DNA from: Streptomyces sp. SDr-06 | GTDB lineage: Bacteria; Actinomycetota; Actinomycetes; Streptomycetales; Streptomycetaceae | Reading direction: 5' to 3' | NCBI RefSeq assembly: GCF_003324565.1 | Contig: NZ_QOLA01000022.1 | Location: 1 to 64,000 of the forward strand | Length of the DNA stretch: 64,000 nt | In this document: in pieces, positions 16,515-26,260 of the stretch | Numbering within the stretch: the stretch's first letter is position 1 | How the letters are laid out: each line of letters starts with the position of its first letter | Translations under genes and position numbers: made by a program | Notes under the pieces: generated by a model | Told to the model about the DNA's origin: nothing | Databases searched by the model: none | The model's input: the letters and a program-made list of their open reading frames with translations, nothing else

Positions 16515-16996
16515 GGCACGTCCAGCGTCTTGGGGACCGCCTGTGCGACGGGGGCGCCGAACGGCTGGAGCACGGAGGCGTCGTGCTCGTACCGCGTCCC
16601 CGTCAGCAGCTCGACATAGGGCTCCCGGTACTGCGTGATGAAGCGCGGCCCCTGGGAGCGGGGTTGCACGGTCCAGGAGACCCCCTCCACCTCGACCCCC
16701 GGATACTTCGGATCCGCCACCTCTTCGGGGCGGGGGATCCCGCAGCGCAGTACGATCTCCGCGTCCCCGTCCCCCCACCGGGCCGTCAGCGGCGAATCCG
16801 GGGTGGGGTCGTGCCGCTTCTGCCCGGCCACGGTGCCGGGCAGGAGTTTGTCGAGGGCGGCGCAGGCGGCCGCCTCCTTCGCCGGTGGTGAGGGAACCGC
16901 CACCTTCGCGGGGGCGTCGGACGAAGAACAGCCCGCGGCCGCCAGGAGGGCGACCGCGGGCAGGACGAGAAGCGGCCGGCGGCGAGAGAGAGTCAC
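16511..16996 (-). CDS. DUF3515 family lipoprotein
   Basis: 161 residues with a lipoprotein signal: Arg-rich start (MTLSRRRP), hydrophobic core, lipobox LAAAGC with Cys at about 23, then a Ser/Ala/Pro linker. The mature part has two or three further cysteines and the features of DUF3515 (CAALDKLLP, a WTVQPRSQGPRF strand, REPYVELLTGTRYEHD). It should be tethered to the outer face of the membrane. Function is unknown in the family. GTG start with TACCCT exactly six bases upstream indicates a leaderless mRNA. Its last 4 bases overlap the end of ddl tail to tail. Confidence 0.88.
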   Translation of the reverse strand: MTLSRRRPLLVLPAVALLAAAGCSSSDAPAKVAVPSPPAKEAAACAALDKLLPGTVAGQKRHDPTPDSPLTARWGDGDAEIVLRCGIPRPEEVADPKYPGVEVEGVSWTVQPRSQGPRFITQYREPYVELLTGTRYEHDASVLQPFGAPVAQAVPKTLDVP

Positions 16997-17016
16997 CGGC
17001 CCAGGGTAAGCGGGGG

Positions 17017-17250
17017 CTACAGATGGACGACCGGGCAGGTCAGCGTTCTGGTGATGCCGTCCACCTGCTGGACCTTGGCGACCACCATGCGACCGAGTTC
17101 GTCGACCGTCTCGGCCTGGGCGCGCACGATCACGTCGTACGGTCCGGTCACGTCTTCGGCCTGGATCACCCCAGCGAGCTTTCCGATGGCCTCGGCGACT
17201 GTCGACGCCTTGCCCACCTCGGTCTGAATGAGGATGTACGCCTGTACCAC
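17017..17250 (-). CDS. Stand-alone Lrp/AsnC ligand-binding (RAM) domain protein
   Basis: 77 residues, VVQAYILIQTEVGKASTVAE as start, with GITRTLTCPVVHL at the end. This is the alpha/beta effector domain of Lrp/AsnC regulators without a DNA-binding domain. Such proteins form decamers and bind amino acids; some act as partners of full-length regulators. GTG start with GGAGG 4 bases upstream. Present at this place next to thiL in Streptomyces. Effector and partner are not known. Confidence 0.88.
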   Translation of the reverse strand: MVQAYILIQTEVGKASTVAEAIGKLAGVIQAEDVTGPYDVIVRAQAETVDELGRMVVAKVQQVDGITRTLTCPVVHL

Positions 17251-17473
17251 GGAACCTCCAGGGCGGCCACGAGGATCATGTGGGGGAGAGAAAGAGACGC
17301 CACGGTACCGCGTCGCCACGCGCGACGGGGAGACCCGCGCGAGCGGCCGCTCACGCCGTGCGGCGAGAGCGGCCATGAAGTTGACGTATGTGTTGACGGT
17401 ACCCACGCCCGTGACCGCTCGCGACCGCAGGCGCACGGGGCAGAAGGGGTACGAAGATGAGAGGTGGGACACG

Positions 17474-18435
17474 GTGAAAGGCACTGTGGGCGAGTTGGGG
17501 GAGTTCGGGCTCATCAGGGAGCTGACCTCCCGGCTCACCTCCACCCCCGCGGTCCGGCTGGGGCCGGGCGACGACGCCGCGGTCGTGACCGCACCCGACC
17601 GCAGGGTGGTCGCCAGCACGGACATCCTCCTGGAGGGGCGCCACTTCCGGCGCGACTGGTCGACGGCGTACGACGTGGGCCGCAAGGCGGCCGCGCAGAA
17701 CCTGGCCGACATCGCCGCCATGGGCGCGGTGCCGACCGCGGTCCTGCTCGGCCTCGTCGTCCCGGCCGAGCTGCCGGTCACCTGGCCCACCGAGCTGATG
17801 GACGGCATCCGCGACGAGTGCCAGGTCGCGGGCGCGGCCGTGGTCGGCGGCGACATCGTGCGGGGGGACACCATCACCGTCGCCATCACCGCACTCGGCG
17901 ACCTGCGCAACCACGAGCCGGTGACCCGGGCCGGCGCTCAGCCCGGCGACGTCGTCGCGGTGACCGGCTGGCTCGGCTGGTCGGCGGCGGGCTTCGCGGT
18001 GCTCTCGCGCGGATTCCGCTCGCCGCGCGCCTTCGTCGAGGCACACCGCCGCCCCGAGCCGCCGTACCACGCGGGCCCCGCGGCGGCCGGTCTCGGCGCC
18101 ACCGCGATGACCGACGTCAGCGACGGCCTGGTCGCCGACCTCGGCCACATCGCCGAGGCCAGCAAGGTCCGCATCGACCTGCGTTCGGGCCTCATCGACA
18201 TCCCGACGCAGATGAGCGACATCGGCCAGGCCGTGGGCGTCGACCCGCTCCAGTGGGTGCTCACCGGCGGCGAGGACCACGCGATCGTGGCCACGTTCCC
18301 GCCGGACGTGAAGCTGCCCGCCCGCTGGAAGGTCATCGGCGAGGTCCTCAACCCGTCCGCGCTGCCCACCGTCACCGTGGACGGCGCACCCTGGACCAGC
18401 AAGGGCGGCTGGGACCACTTCGGGGACGATCCCGC

Positions 18436-18439
<4 letters not shown>
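17474..18439 (+). CDS. thiL: Thiamine-monophosphate kinase
   Basis: 321 residues of the AIR-synthase-like fold. It phosphorylates thiamine monophosphate to thiamine pyrophosphate. Motifs: GELGEFGLIREL start, LGPGDDAAVV (Mg/ATP acidic loop), STDILLEGRHFRRDWS, VVGGDIVRGD, MTDVSDGLVADLGHIAE, and LTGGEDHAIVATFP. The GTG at 17474 follows GAGAGGTGGG; upstream in-frame starts would add sequence not seen in the family. No TPP riboswitch-like leader is evident. Its TGA overlaps the thiD start. Confidence 0.95.
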
Positions 18440-19218
<779 letters not shown>

Positions 19219-19228
19219 CGGGTACGGC

Positions 19229-19262
19229 AAAAAGCCGGTCCACCGAGGTGGACCGGCTTTTC
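19229..19262. terminator. Bidirectional terminator between thiD and rpmB
   Basis: A 14-base stem beginning AAAAGCCGGTCCAC and closing GTGGACCGGCTTTT around CGAG. A-run on one side and T-run on the other make it a classic intrinsic terminator in both directions. Confidence 0.95.
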
Positions 19263-19301
19263 AAGGCAACCGCAGGGGCTGCGCTACGACAGACGTCGCA
19301 A

Positions 19302-19487
19302 TTAGCGCGAGACCTTGCCGGCCTTGATGCACGAGGTGCAGACGTTGAGCCGCTTCGGCGTCCGACCGACCACGGCACGCACACGCTGGATGTTCGGGTT
19401 CCAGCGACGAGACGTACGGCGGTGCGAGTGCGAAATGTTGTTGCCGAAGCCCGGCCCCTTGCCGCAGACGTCGCAGTTGGCAGCCAC
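19302..19487 (-). CDS. rpmB: 50S ribosomal protein L28
   Basis: 61 residues, MAANCDVCGKGPGFGNNISH start. It keeps the four zinc-ligand cysteines (CDVC and CTSC), so it is the zinc-binding C+ form; Streptomyces also have a zinc-free paralogue induced under zinc limitation elsewhere. GTG start with GGAG 6 bases upstream. It stands alone and faces the thiD terminator. The 19488-19779 gap to the next gene is a divergent promoter region with nothing else visible. Confidence 0.95.
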   Translation of the reverse strand: MAANCDVCGKGPGFGNNISHSHRRTSRRWNPNIQRVRAVVGRTPKRLNVCTSCIKAGKVSR

Positions 19488-19779
19488 GGGTCACTCCAAA
19501 AGCTTCAGATGCATTAAATGCACTTACAGTGAAATCCGGCGCACCGGAATCAGAGATCTGAAGTGGCTTGCCGGGGGAATTGGCCCGACTCTCGTCGGGC
19601 AACCGAAGCAGCATACAACGGCTGCTCCTGAGATACGAAACTACCACGACCCCGGCCGCCCCCGCCCCGGACCCCGGGCCGCCCCCGGGTCTACTCTGCG
19701 CTCAGAGCCTGTGTCTGCACCCCGCCCGGATGCAGCCACGGGCTCTCATCCGCTTCCCGCCCGCAAGGAGGAACACCCG

Positions 19780-21387
19780 GTGCCGCAGACCCTCGATGCC
19801 GTCGCGGTACGCGGCTGGTGTGCGCTGGCGCTCGACGCGCTGGGCCGCGACCGCGAGGCGATCGACGCGATCAACGTGTATCCGGTCGCGGACGGGGACA
19901 CCGGCACCAACCTGTATCTGACGATGGAGTCCGCGGCGCAGGCCGTGGAGGCGGTGTTCGCCGCCTACCCCGAGCCGCCCGTCTACGACGGCGTCCCGCC
20001 CACCTCCGACGTCGTACGGGCCATGGCGCACGGCGCGCTGATCGGCGCCCGCGGGAACTCCGGCACGATCCTCGCCCAGCTCCTGCGCGGCATGGCCGAG
20101 GTCGTCGCGGAGGACGGGGGGGACCTCGCCGCGGCGCTGCGCCGGGCCGCCTCCGCCGCCTACCTGGCGGTCGCCCACCCCGTGGAGGGCACCGTCCTGT
20201 CCGTGGCCACCGCCGCCGCCAAGGCGGCCGAGAACGCGAGCGGCGCCCCGGCCGCGGTGGCGCAGGCCGCGTACGCCGGGGCCCGCGACGCCCTGGACGC
20301 CACGCCCTCCCAGCTCCCCGCCCTCGGCCGCGCGGGCGTCGTGGACGCCGGCGGCCGGGGCCTGGTGACCGTTCTCGGCGCCCTGGTGCAGGCCCTCTCC
20401 GGCGAGGCCCCCGTCGTACGCCACGAGGCGCGGGTGCCGGTGCCCGTGGAGGACTGCCCGGCCGAGCCCGCCGCGGCGGGACCCGCCTTCGAGGTGATCT
20501 ACCTCCTGGAGGCCGACGACGCGGCCGTGGACCGGCTGCGGGCCCGGCTCGACGGGCTCGGCGACTCCCTGGTCGTCGTCGGCGGCGACGGGCTCTGGAA
20601 CGTCCATGTGCACGTGGACGACGCGGGCGCCGCCGTGGAGGCCGGCGTCGAGTCGGGCCGGCCCCACCGGATCCGGATCACGCACTTCGAGCAGCCGGCC
20701 GTGGTCGAGCCGCCCCGGGAGCAGGTCCAGCGGGCCGTGGTCGCCGTCGTACCGGGCGAGGGTCTGGCCGGGCTCTGCGCCGAGGCGGGCGCGACGACCG
20801 TGCTGGCCCGGCCCGGCGAGGCCCCGGCCAGCGGGGAGCTCGTCGAGGCGATCCGGCGCGCGCACGCCCGCGAGGTCGTGCTGCTGCCCAACGACGCCGA
20901 GCTGCGCCACACGGCCGCGGCCGCCGTCGAACAGGCGCGGGCCGAGGGCATCCGGGTCGCGCTCATCCCGACCCGGGCCGCCGTCCAGGGCATCGCGGCG
21001 CTCGCCGTGCACGCCCCCGAGCGGCGCTTCGACGAGGACGTCGTCACGATGACCTCGGCCGCCGGCGCCACCCGGCACGCCGAACTGGCCGTCGCCGAGC
21101 GGCAGTCGTGGACGATGGCCGGGGTCTGCCAGGCCGGGGACGTCCTCGGCCTCATCGACGGCGACGTCGTGGTCATCGGCCAGAACCTCGCCGACACCGC
21201 CCGCACCGTCCTCGACCGGATGCTGGCGGCGGGCGGCGAACTGGTCACCCTCGTCGTGTCCGCCGACGCGCCGCAGGAGCTGGCCGCCCAGCTCGCGTCG
21301 CACGTCAGCAAGGCCCATCTGGCGGTCGACACGGTGGTGTACGAGGGCGGCCACCAAGGGGTTCCGCTGCTCATCGGCGTCGAGTAG
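19780..21387 (+). CDS. DAK2/DegV-fusion kinase, YloV/FakA-like
   Basis: 535 residues. The N-terminal DAK2 (DhaL-like) kinase domain has the three metal-binding Asp residues in NVYPVADGDTGTNLY and the GARGNSGTILAQLLRG loop. The rest is the FakA-type middle and C-terminal region (DGLWNVHVHVDDAGAAVEAG; INLADTARTVLDRM-like end). FakA phosphorylates fatty acids held by a DegV/FakB protein; in actinobacteria this activity is inferred, not shown here. AAGGAGG lies 8 bases before the GTG start. recG follows after 95 bases, an order shared with Firmicutes (yloV-recG). Confidence 0.88.
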   Translation: MPQTLDAVAVRGWCALALDALGRDREAIDAINVYPVADGDTGTNLYLTMESAAQAVEAVFAAYPEPPVYDGVPPTSDVVRAMAHGALIGARGNSGTILAQLLRGMAEVVAEDGGDLAAALRRAASAAYLAVAHPVEGTVLSVATAAAKAAENASGAPAAVAQAAYAGARDALDATPSQLPALGRAGVVDAGGRGLVTVLGALVQALSGEAPVVRHEARVPVPVEDCPAEPAAAGPAFEVIYLLEADDAAVDRLRARLDGLGDSLVVVGGDGLWNVHVHVDDAGAAVEAGVESGRPHRIRITHFEQPAVVEPPREQVQRAVVAVVPGEGLAGLCAEAGATTVLARPGEAPASGELVEAIRRAHAREVVLLPNDAELRHTAAAAVEQARAEGIRVALIPTRAAVQGIAALAVHAPERRFDEDVVTMTSAAGATRHAELAVAERQSWTMAGVCQAGDVLGLIDGDVVVIGQNLADTARTVLDRMLAAGGELVTLVVSADAPQELAAQLASHVSKAHLAVDTVVYEGGHQGVPLLIGVE

Positions 21388-21440
21388 ACCCTCCCCGCAC
21401 GGCGCCGGGGGAGGCCCCGCGTCGCCGGTGTGACCAGCGG

Positions 21441-21449
21441 TTGTCCACA
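21441..21449 (+). promoter_or_regulatory. DnaA-box sequence TTGTCCACA
   Basis: Exact match to the preferred Streptomyces DnaA box, in the 95-base gap before recG and 34 bases from its start. A single copy away from oriC may bind DnaA or be chance. Confidence 0.4.
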
Positions 21450-21482
21450 GCCCTGGGCGGGCTGTCAGTCCGGTGGTGTGCA

Positions 21483-23705
21483 ATGGATCGCGTGCCTGCG
21501 CTCGAAGAACCACTGAAGAAGCTGCTCGGCGGACCCACCGCGAAGGTGATGGCCGAGCACCTCGACCTGCACACGGTCGGCGACCTCCTGCACCACTACC
21601 CGCGGCGGTACGAGGAGCGCGGCCAGCTCACCAAGCTGGCCGAGCTGCCCCTCGACGAGGACGTCACGGTCGTCGCCCAGGTCGCCGACGCCCGGGTGCA
21701 CACCTTCAACGGTGGCCGGGGCCAGCGCCTGGAGATCACCATCACGGACGGCAGCGGCCGCCTCCAGCTGGTGTTCTTCGGGCGGGGCATCCACAAGCCG
21801 CACAAGGAACTGCTGCCCGGCAGCCGCGCCATGTTCGCGGGCAAGGTGTCGATGTTCAACCGGCGCATGCAGCTCGCCCACCCCACCTACGCGAAACTCG
21901 GCGCGGATCCGGCCGACGGGGACGGCGCGGACGGAGGGGTGGACATCGCCTCGTGGGCGGGCGCCCTGATCCCGATCTACCCGGCCTGCAAGGGCCTGGA
22001 GTCCTGGAAGATCGCCAAGGCGGTCGACGCGGTCCTGCCCAGCGCCCAGGAGGCCGTCGACCCGCTCCCCGAGACGCTGCGCGCGGGACGCGGCTTCGTC
22101 CCGTTGCCCGAGGCCCTCCTCAAGGTCCACCGGCCGCACAGCAGGGCCGACATCGAGGACGCGCGCCGGCGCCTGAAGTGGGACGAGGCCTTCGTCCTCC
22201 AGGTGGCGCTCGCCCGCCGACGGCACGCGGACGGCCAACTCCCGGCCGTGGCACGGCGACCCGCGCCCGGCGGCCTGCTCGACGCCTTCGACGCCAAGCT
22301 GCCCTTCACCCTCACCGAGGGCCAGGAGAAGGTCTCCAAGGAGATCTTCGACGACCTGGCGACGGAGCACCCGATGCACCGCCTGCTCCAGGGAGAGGTC
22401 GGCTCGGGCAAGACGATGGTCGCGCTGCGCGCCATGCTCGCCGTGGTCGACGCGGGCGGTCAGGCCGCGATGCTCGCGCCCACCGAGGTCCTGGCCCAGC
22501 AGCACCACCGCTCCATCACCGAGATGATGGGCGAGCTCGCCGAGGGCGGGATGCTGGGCGGCTCCGACCTCGGCACCAAGGTCGTCCTGCTCACCGGGTC
22601 CATGGGGATGCCCGCCCGGCGCCAGGCCCTGCTCGACCTGGTCACCGGCGAGGCGGGCCTCGTCATCGGCACCCACGCCCTGATCGAGGACAAGGTGCAG
22701 TTCCACGACCTGGGCCTGGTCGTCGTCGACGAGCAGCACCGCTTCGGCGTCGAGCAGCGCGACGCCCTGCGCGGCAAGGGGAAGCAGCCCCCGCACCTGC
22801 TCGTCATGACGGCCACCCCCATTCCGCGCACCGTCGCCATGACCGTCTTCGGCGACCTGGAGACCTCCGTCCTGGACCAGCTGCCCGCCGGGCGCTCGCC
22901 CATCGCGAGCCACGTGGTCCCCGCCCAGGACAAGCCGCACTTCCTGGCCCGCGCCTGGGAGCGGGTCCGCGAGGAGGTCGACAAGGGACACCAGGCGTAC
23001 GTGGTGTGCCCGCGCATCGGCGACGACGAGGAGGAGGCCAGGACCGCCAAGGGCAGGAAGAAGGCCGAGGAGGCCGAGACCGCCGACAAGCGGCCGCCGC
23101 TCGCCGTGATCGAGATCGCCGACCAGCTGTCCAAGGGCCCGCTCCAGGGGCTGCGCACCGAGATCCTGCACGGCCGGATGCAGCCGGACGACAAGGACGA
23201 CGTGATGCGCCGGTTCGGCGCCGGCGAGGTCGACGTGCTGGTCGCCACCACCGTCATCGAGGTCGGGGTGAACGTGCCGAACGCCACCGCGATGGTGATC
23301 ATGGACGCCGACCGGTTCGGCGTCTCCCAGCTCCACCAGCTGCGCGGCCGCGTCGGCCGGGGCTCGGCGCCCGGCCTGTGCCTGCTCGTCACCGACATGC
23401 CCGAGGCGAGCCCGGCCCGGGCCCGGCTCAACGCGGTCGCCTCCACCCTCGACGGCTTCGAGCTCTCCCGCATCGACCTCGAACAGCGCCGCGAGGGCGA
23501 TGTGCTGGGCCAGGCCCAGTCCGGGGTGCGCTCCTCGCTGCGGATGCTCACCGTCATCGACGACGAGGAGGTCATCGCCGCGGCCCGCGAGGAGGCCGTC
23601 ACGGTCGTCGCCACCGACCCCGGGCTCGACGGGCTGCCGGGGCTGCGCACCGCGCTCGACGCCCTGCTGGACAAGGACCGCGAGCAGTACCTCGACAAGG
23701 GCTGA
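21483..23705 (+). CDS. recG: ATP-dependent DNA helicase RecG
   Basis: 740-residue SF2 helicase that remodels stalled forks and branched DNA. N-terminal wedge/OB domain (about 60-130, VADARVHTFNGGRGQRLEIT), Walker A GEVGSGKT (about 305), Walker B-type DEQH (about 415), TATPIPRT, and motif VI region HQLRGRVGRG. A low-complexity acidic insert (about 515-535, EEEARTAKGRKKAEEAE) is typical of actinobacterial RecG. The ATG at 21483 has no clear Shine-Dalgarno; the GTG at 21492 is an alternative. Confidence 0.96.
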   Translation: MDRVPALEEPLKKLLGGPTAKVMAEHLDLHTVGDLLHHYPRRYEERGQLTKLAELPLDEDVTVVAQVADARVHTFNGGRGQRLEITITDGSGRLQLVFFGRGIHKPHKELLPGSRAMFAGKVSMFNRRMQLAHPTYAKLGADPADGDGADGGVDIASWAGALIPIYPACKGLESWKIAKAVDAVLPSAQEAVDPLPETLRAGRGFVPLPEALLKVHRPHSRADIEDARRRLKWDEAFVLQVALARRRHADGQLPAVARRPAPGGLLDAFDAKLPFTLTEGQEKVSKEIFDDLATEHPMHRLLQGEVGSGKTMVALRAMLAVVDAGGQAAMLAPTEVLAQQHHRSITEMMGELAEGGMLGGSDLGTKVVLLTGSMGMPARRQALLDLVTGEAGLVIGTHALIEDKVQFHDLGLVVVDEQHRFGVEQRDALRGKGKQPPHLLVMTATPIPRTVAMTVFGDLETSVLDQLPAGRSPIASHVVPAQDKPHFLARAWERVREEVDKGHQAYVVCPRIGDDEEEARTAKGRKKAEEAETADKRPPLAVIEIADQLSKGPLQGLRTEILHGRMQPDDKDDVMRRFGAGEVDVLVATTVIEVGVNVPNATAMVIMDADRFGVSQLHQLRGRVGRGSAPGLCLLVTDMPEASPARARLNAVASTLDGFELSRIDLEQRREGDVLGQAQSGVRSSLRMLTVIDDEEVIAAAREEAVTVVATDPGLDGLPGLRTALDALLDKDREQYLDKG

Positions 23706-23771
23706 CAGACTGGGGGAGCACATCCGACGCAGGACCCCCCATGACCCCCATGGACACCGACAAGGACTGAG

Positions 23772-24368
23772 ATGACCCGCGTGATCGCCGGCCGGGCCGG
23801 TGGACGCCGCCTCGCCGTACCGCCGGGCACCGGCACCCGCCCCACCTCCGACCGGGCGCGCGAGGGCCTCTTCTCCACCTGGGAGGCGCTGCTCGGCACG
23901 CTCGACGGCATCCGGATCGCCGATCTGTACGCGGGCTCCGGAGCCGTCGGCCTGGAGGCGCTCTCCCGGGGCGCAGGGCACGCCCTGCTCGTCGAGGCCG
24001 ACGGCCGCGCCGCCCGCACCGTTCGCGACAACGTGGCCGCGCTGAAGCTCCCGGGCGCCGAGGTGCGTACCGGCAAAGCGGAGCAGATCGTGACAGGCCC
24101 GGCACCCGCCGACCCGTACGACGTGGTCTTCCTGGACCCGCCGTACGCCGTCACCGACGACGATCTTCGGGAGATCCTGCTCACACTCCGCCGCGGGGGC
24201 TGGCTCGCCGAGGACTGCCTCGTCACCGTGGAGCGCAGCACCAGAGGCGGGGAATTCGGCTGGCCCGAAGGATTCGAAGCACTGCGGGCCCGTCGATACG
24301 GCGAGGGCACGCTTTGGTACGGTCGCGCCGCCTCCACGTGCGAAAACGCACCGAGAGACACCCCATGA
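23772..24368 (+). CDS. rsmD: 16S rRNA (guanine-966-N2)-methyltransferase
   Basis: 198-residue Rossmann methyltransferase. TRVIAGRAGGRRLAVP start, RPTSDRAREGLFS, SAM loop ADLYAGSGAVGLEALSRG and the catalytic DPPY (LDPPYAV). It methylates G966 of 16S rRNA. Its stop overlaps the coaD start (ATGA). The rsmD-coaD pairing is common in bacteria. Confidence 0.95.
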   Translation: MTRVIAGRAGGRRLAVPPGTGTRPTSDRAREGLFSTWEALLGTLDGIRIADLYAGSGAVGLEALSRGAGHALLVEADGRAARTVRDNVAALKLPGAEVRTGKAEQIVTGPAPADPYDVVFLDPPYAVTDDDLREILLTLRRGGWLAEDCLVTVERSTRGGEFGWPEGFEALRARRYGEGTLWYGRAASTCENAPRDTP

Positions 24369-24874
24369 CCGGACCGGAGAGCGAGGGACATCAGTTGCGC
24401 CGCGCCGTCTGTCCGGGGTCCTTTGACCCCATCACCAACGGACACCTCGACATCATCGCCCGCGCCTCCCGGCTGTACGACGTCGTACACGTCGCGGTGA
24501 TGATCAACCAGTCGAAGCAGGGCCTGTTCACCATCGAGGAGCGGATCGAGATGATCCGCGAGGTGACCGCCGACCTCGGCAACGTGGAGGTCGAGTCCTT
24601 CCACGGCCTGCTCGTCGACTTCTGCAAGCAGCGGGACATCCCCGCGATCGTCAAGGGCCTGCGGGCCGTCAGCGACTTCGACTACGAGCTGCAGATGGCC
24701 CAGATGAACAATGGCCTCTCGGGCGTCGAGACCCTGTTCGTGCCGACCAACCCGACGTACAGCTTCCTGTCGTCCTCGCTGGTCAAGGAGGTCGCGACCT
24801 GGGGCGGAGACGTCTCCCACCTGCTGCCGGCCACCGTCCACGAGGCGCTGGTCGCGCGGCTCGCCGAGAAGTGA
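24365..24874 (+). CDS. coaD: Phosphopantetheine adenylyltransferase
   Basis: 169 residues, slightly longer than average because of a 12-residue N-terminal extension. Nucleotidyltransferase motif VCPGSFDPITNGHLDII with the catalytic His, and the SSSLVKEVATWGGDV segment near the C terminus. It catalyses the fourth step of coenzyme A synthesis (4'-phosphopantetheine to dephospho-CoA). The ATG overlaps the rsmD stop by 4 bases. Confidence 0.96.
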   Translation: MTGPESEGHQLRRAVCPGSFDPITNGHLDIIARASRLYDVVHVAVMINQSKQGLFTIEERIEMIREVTADLGNVEVESFHGLLVDFCKQRDIPAIVKGLRAVSDFDYELQMAQMNNGLSGVETLFVPTNPTYSFLSSSLVKEVATWGGDVSHLLPATVHEALVARLAEK

Positions 24875-24993
24875 GCCGCCGGGCGGTGCCCGAGTCGTGA
24901 GCTGACAGCTCGTCACCCGGTGTCGGGCGGGCGCCGACTGGCCTTACAGTCGTCCCGTCCGTCTCCAATCCGTTAGAAGAGTGGCGATCACCG

Positions 24994-26103
24994 GTGGACG
25001 TGCAGAAGAAGCTCGACGAGATCGTCGAGGTGGTCGGCAGCGCCCGGTCCATGCCCATGTCGGCCTCGTGCGTGGTCAACCGCGCCGACCTCCTGGCCAT
25101 GCTGGAAGAGGTGCGCCAGGCCCTGCCCGGCTCGCTCGCCCAGGCCCAGGAGCTGATCGGCGGCCGTGAGCAGATGGTGGAGCAGGCCCGCCAGGAGGCC
25201 GAGCGGATCATCGAGTCCGCGCACGCCCAGCGCGGCACCCTGATCTCCGACACCGCCGTCGCCCGCCAGTCCCAGGACGAGGCGGACCGGATCCTGGAGG
25301 AGGCCCGCAGGGAGGCCGAGGAGATCCGGGCCGAGGCCGACGACTACGTCGACTCCAAGCTCGCCAACTTCGAGGTCGTCCTCACCAAGACCATCGGCTC
25401 CGTGGACCGGGGCCGCGAGAAGCTGCTCGGCCGCGGCCCCGGCCTCGACGAGCAGGGCAACACCGACGAGGACGCCCCCGAGTACAGCGCGGACCCGCAG
25501 ACGCTGATCCACCGGGCCGACGAGTACGTCGACGCCAAGCTCGGCGCCTTCGAGGCCGTGCTCGCCAAGACCCTCGAAGCCGTCGGCCGCGGCCGGCGCA
25601 AGCTGCACGGCCACACCGCCTCCGACGAGCTCGGCGCGCACATGGCCGCCCAGGACGCCGCGGGCGGCCTGCACCAGCACACCAGCGACGCCGACTACCT
25701 GGCCGGCCTCGCCGAGCTGGCCGATCCGGACCCGGCCGCGGCCCACGCCGCCGCCCACGCCCCGGCCGAGCCGCACATCCCCGCCCAGCAGCAGCCCCAG
25801 GCGTACGACCCGTACGGCTACCAGCAGCCCCAGCAGGACCCTTACGCGTACCAGCAGCATCAGCAGCCCCAGCAGCAGGAGCAGTACGCGCAGTATGGAT
25901 ACGGCCAGCAGGACCCGTACGCCTACGACCCCAACCAACAGCAGTACGCGGGCGCGGCCGACGCCGGGCACTACGGCGGGCCGCCGCAGCAGCAGCCCCA
26001 GCAGCAGAGCGCGCTCGATGAGACCAGCCTCTTCGACACCAGCATGATCAACCTGGATCAGCTGCGCGCCTATGAGCAGGGGCACGGACAGAACCGCTCG
26101 TAG
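24994..26103 (+). CDS. DivIVA-like coiled-coil protein with Gln/Tyr/Pro-rich tail
   Basis: 369 residues from GTG. Residues 1-55 include a DivIVA-like start (VQKKLDEIVEVVGSARSMP), residues 55-130 form a long coiled coil rich in Glu, Ala and Arg (EEARREAEEIRAEADDYVDS), a second repeat of the YVDAKLGAFEAVLAKTLEAV unit follows at about 175, and from about 265 the protein is low complexity with repeated PQQDPYAYQQ-type units. Similar proteins in Streptomyces are annotated as cell-division initiation or F0 b-subunit-like. The tail suggests a flexible or phase-separating region. A role in polar growth or septation is inference. Confidence 0.8.
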   Translation: MDVQKKLDEIVEVVGSARSMPMSASCVVNRADLLAMLEEVRQALPGSLAQAQELIGGREQMVEQARQEAERIIESAHAQRGTLISDTAVARQSQDEADRILEEARREAEEIRAEADDYVDSKLANFEVVLTKTIGSVDRGREKLLGRGPGLDEQGNTDEDAPEYSADPQTLIHRADEYVDAKLGAFEAVLAKTLEAVGRGRRKLHGHTASDELGAHMAAQDAAGGLHQHTSDADYLAGLAELADPDPAAAHAAAHAPAEPHIPAQQQPQAYDPYGYQQPQQDPYAYQQHQQPQQQEQYAQYGYGQQDPYAYDPNQQQYAGAADAGHYGGPPQQQPQQQSALDETSLFDTSMINLDQLRAYEQGHGQNRS

Positions 26104-26133
26104 CGGCCGGGACCGGAGCGGACCGGGACCGGA

Positions 26134-26163
26134 TTGGGCCTATGGCGGCCGGTCCAGTATCCT
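26134..26163 (+). promoter_or_regulatory. Possible promoter of the yceD-rpmF-rnc operon
   Basis: TTGGGC (26134-26139), 18 bases, then TATCCT (26158-26163), about 97 bases before the yceD start in the only gap upstream of this gene set. Confidence 0.4.
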
Positions 26164-26260
26164 GGCTGTTCGGTCGCGCGTACGTCCGCGATCCAAGCTG
26201 CCCGATTCGCTCCGCGAAGCCGGTGGCAGCCACTCCACGACCTCGAAAGCAGGAAGAGCC

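Noticed and set aside
17251..17473. Possible TPP riboswitch upstream of thiL
   Set aside because: No THI-box core was found, and Streptomyces thiL is not normally under riboswitch control.
19818..21480. Plus-strand frame running 555 codons upstream of recG
   Set aside because: Arg/Gly-rich shadow of the DAK2 gene in another frame; only the part after 21483 is RecG.
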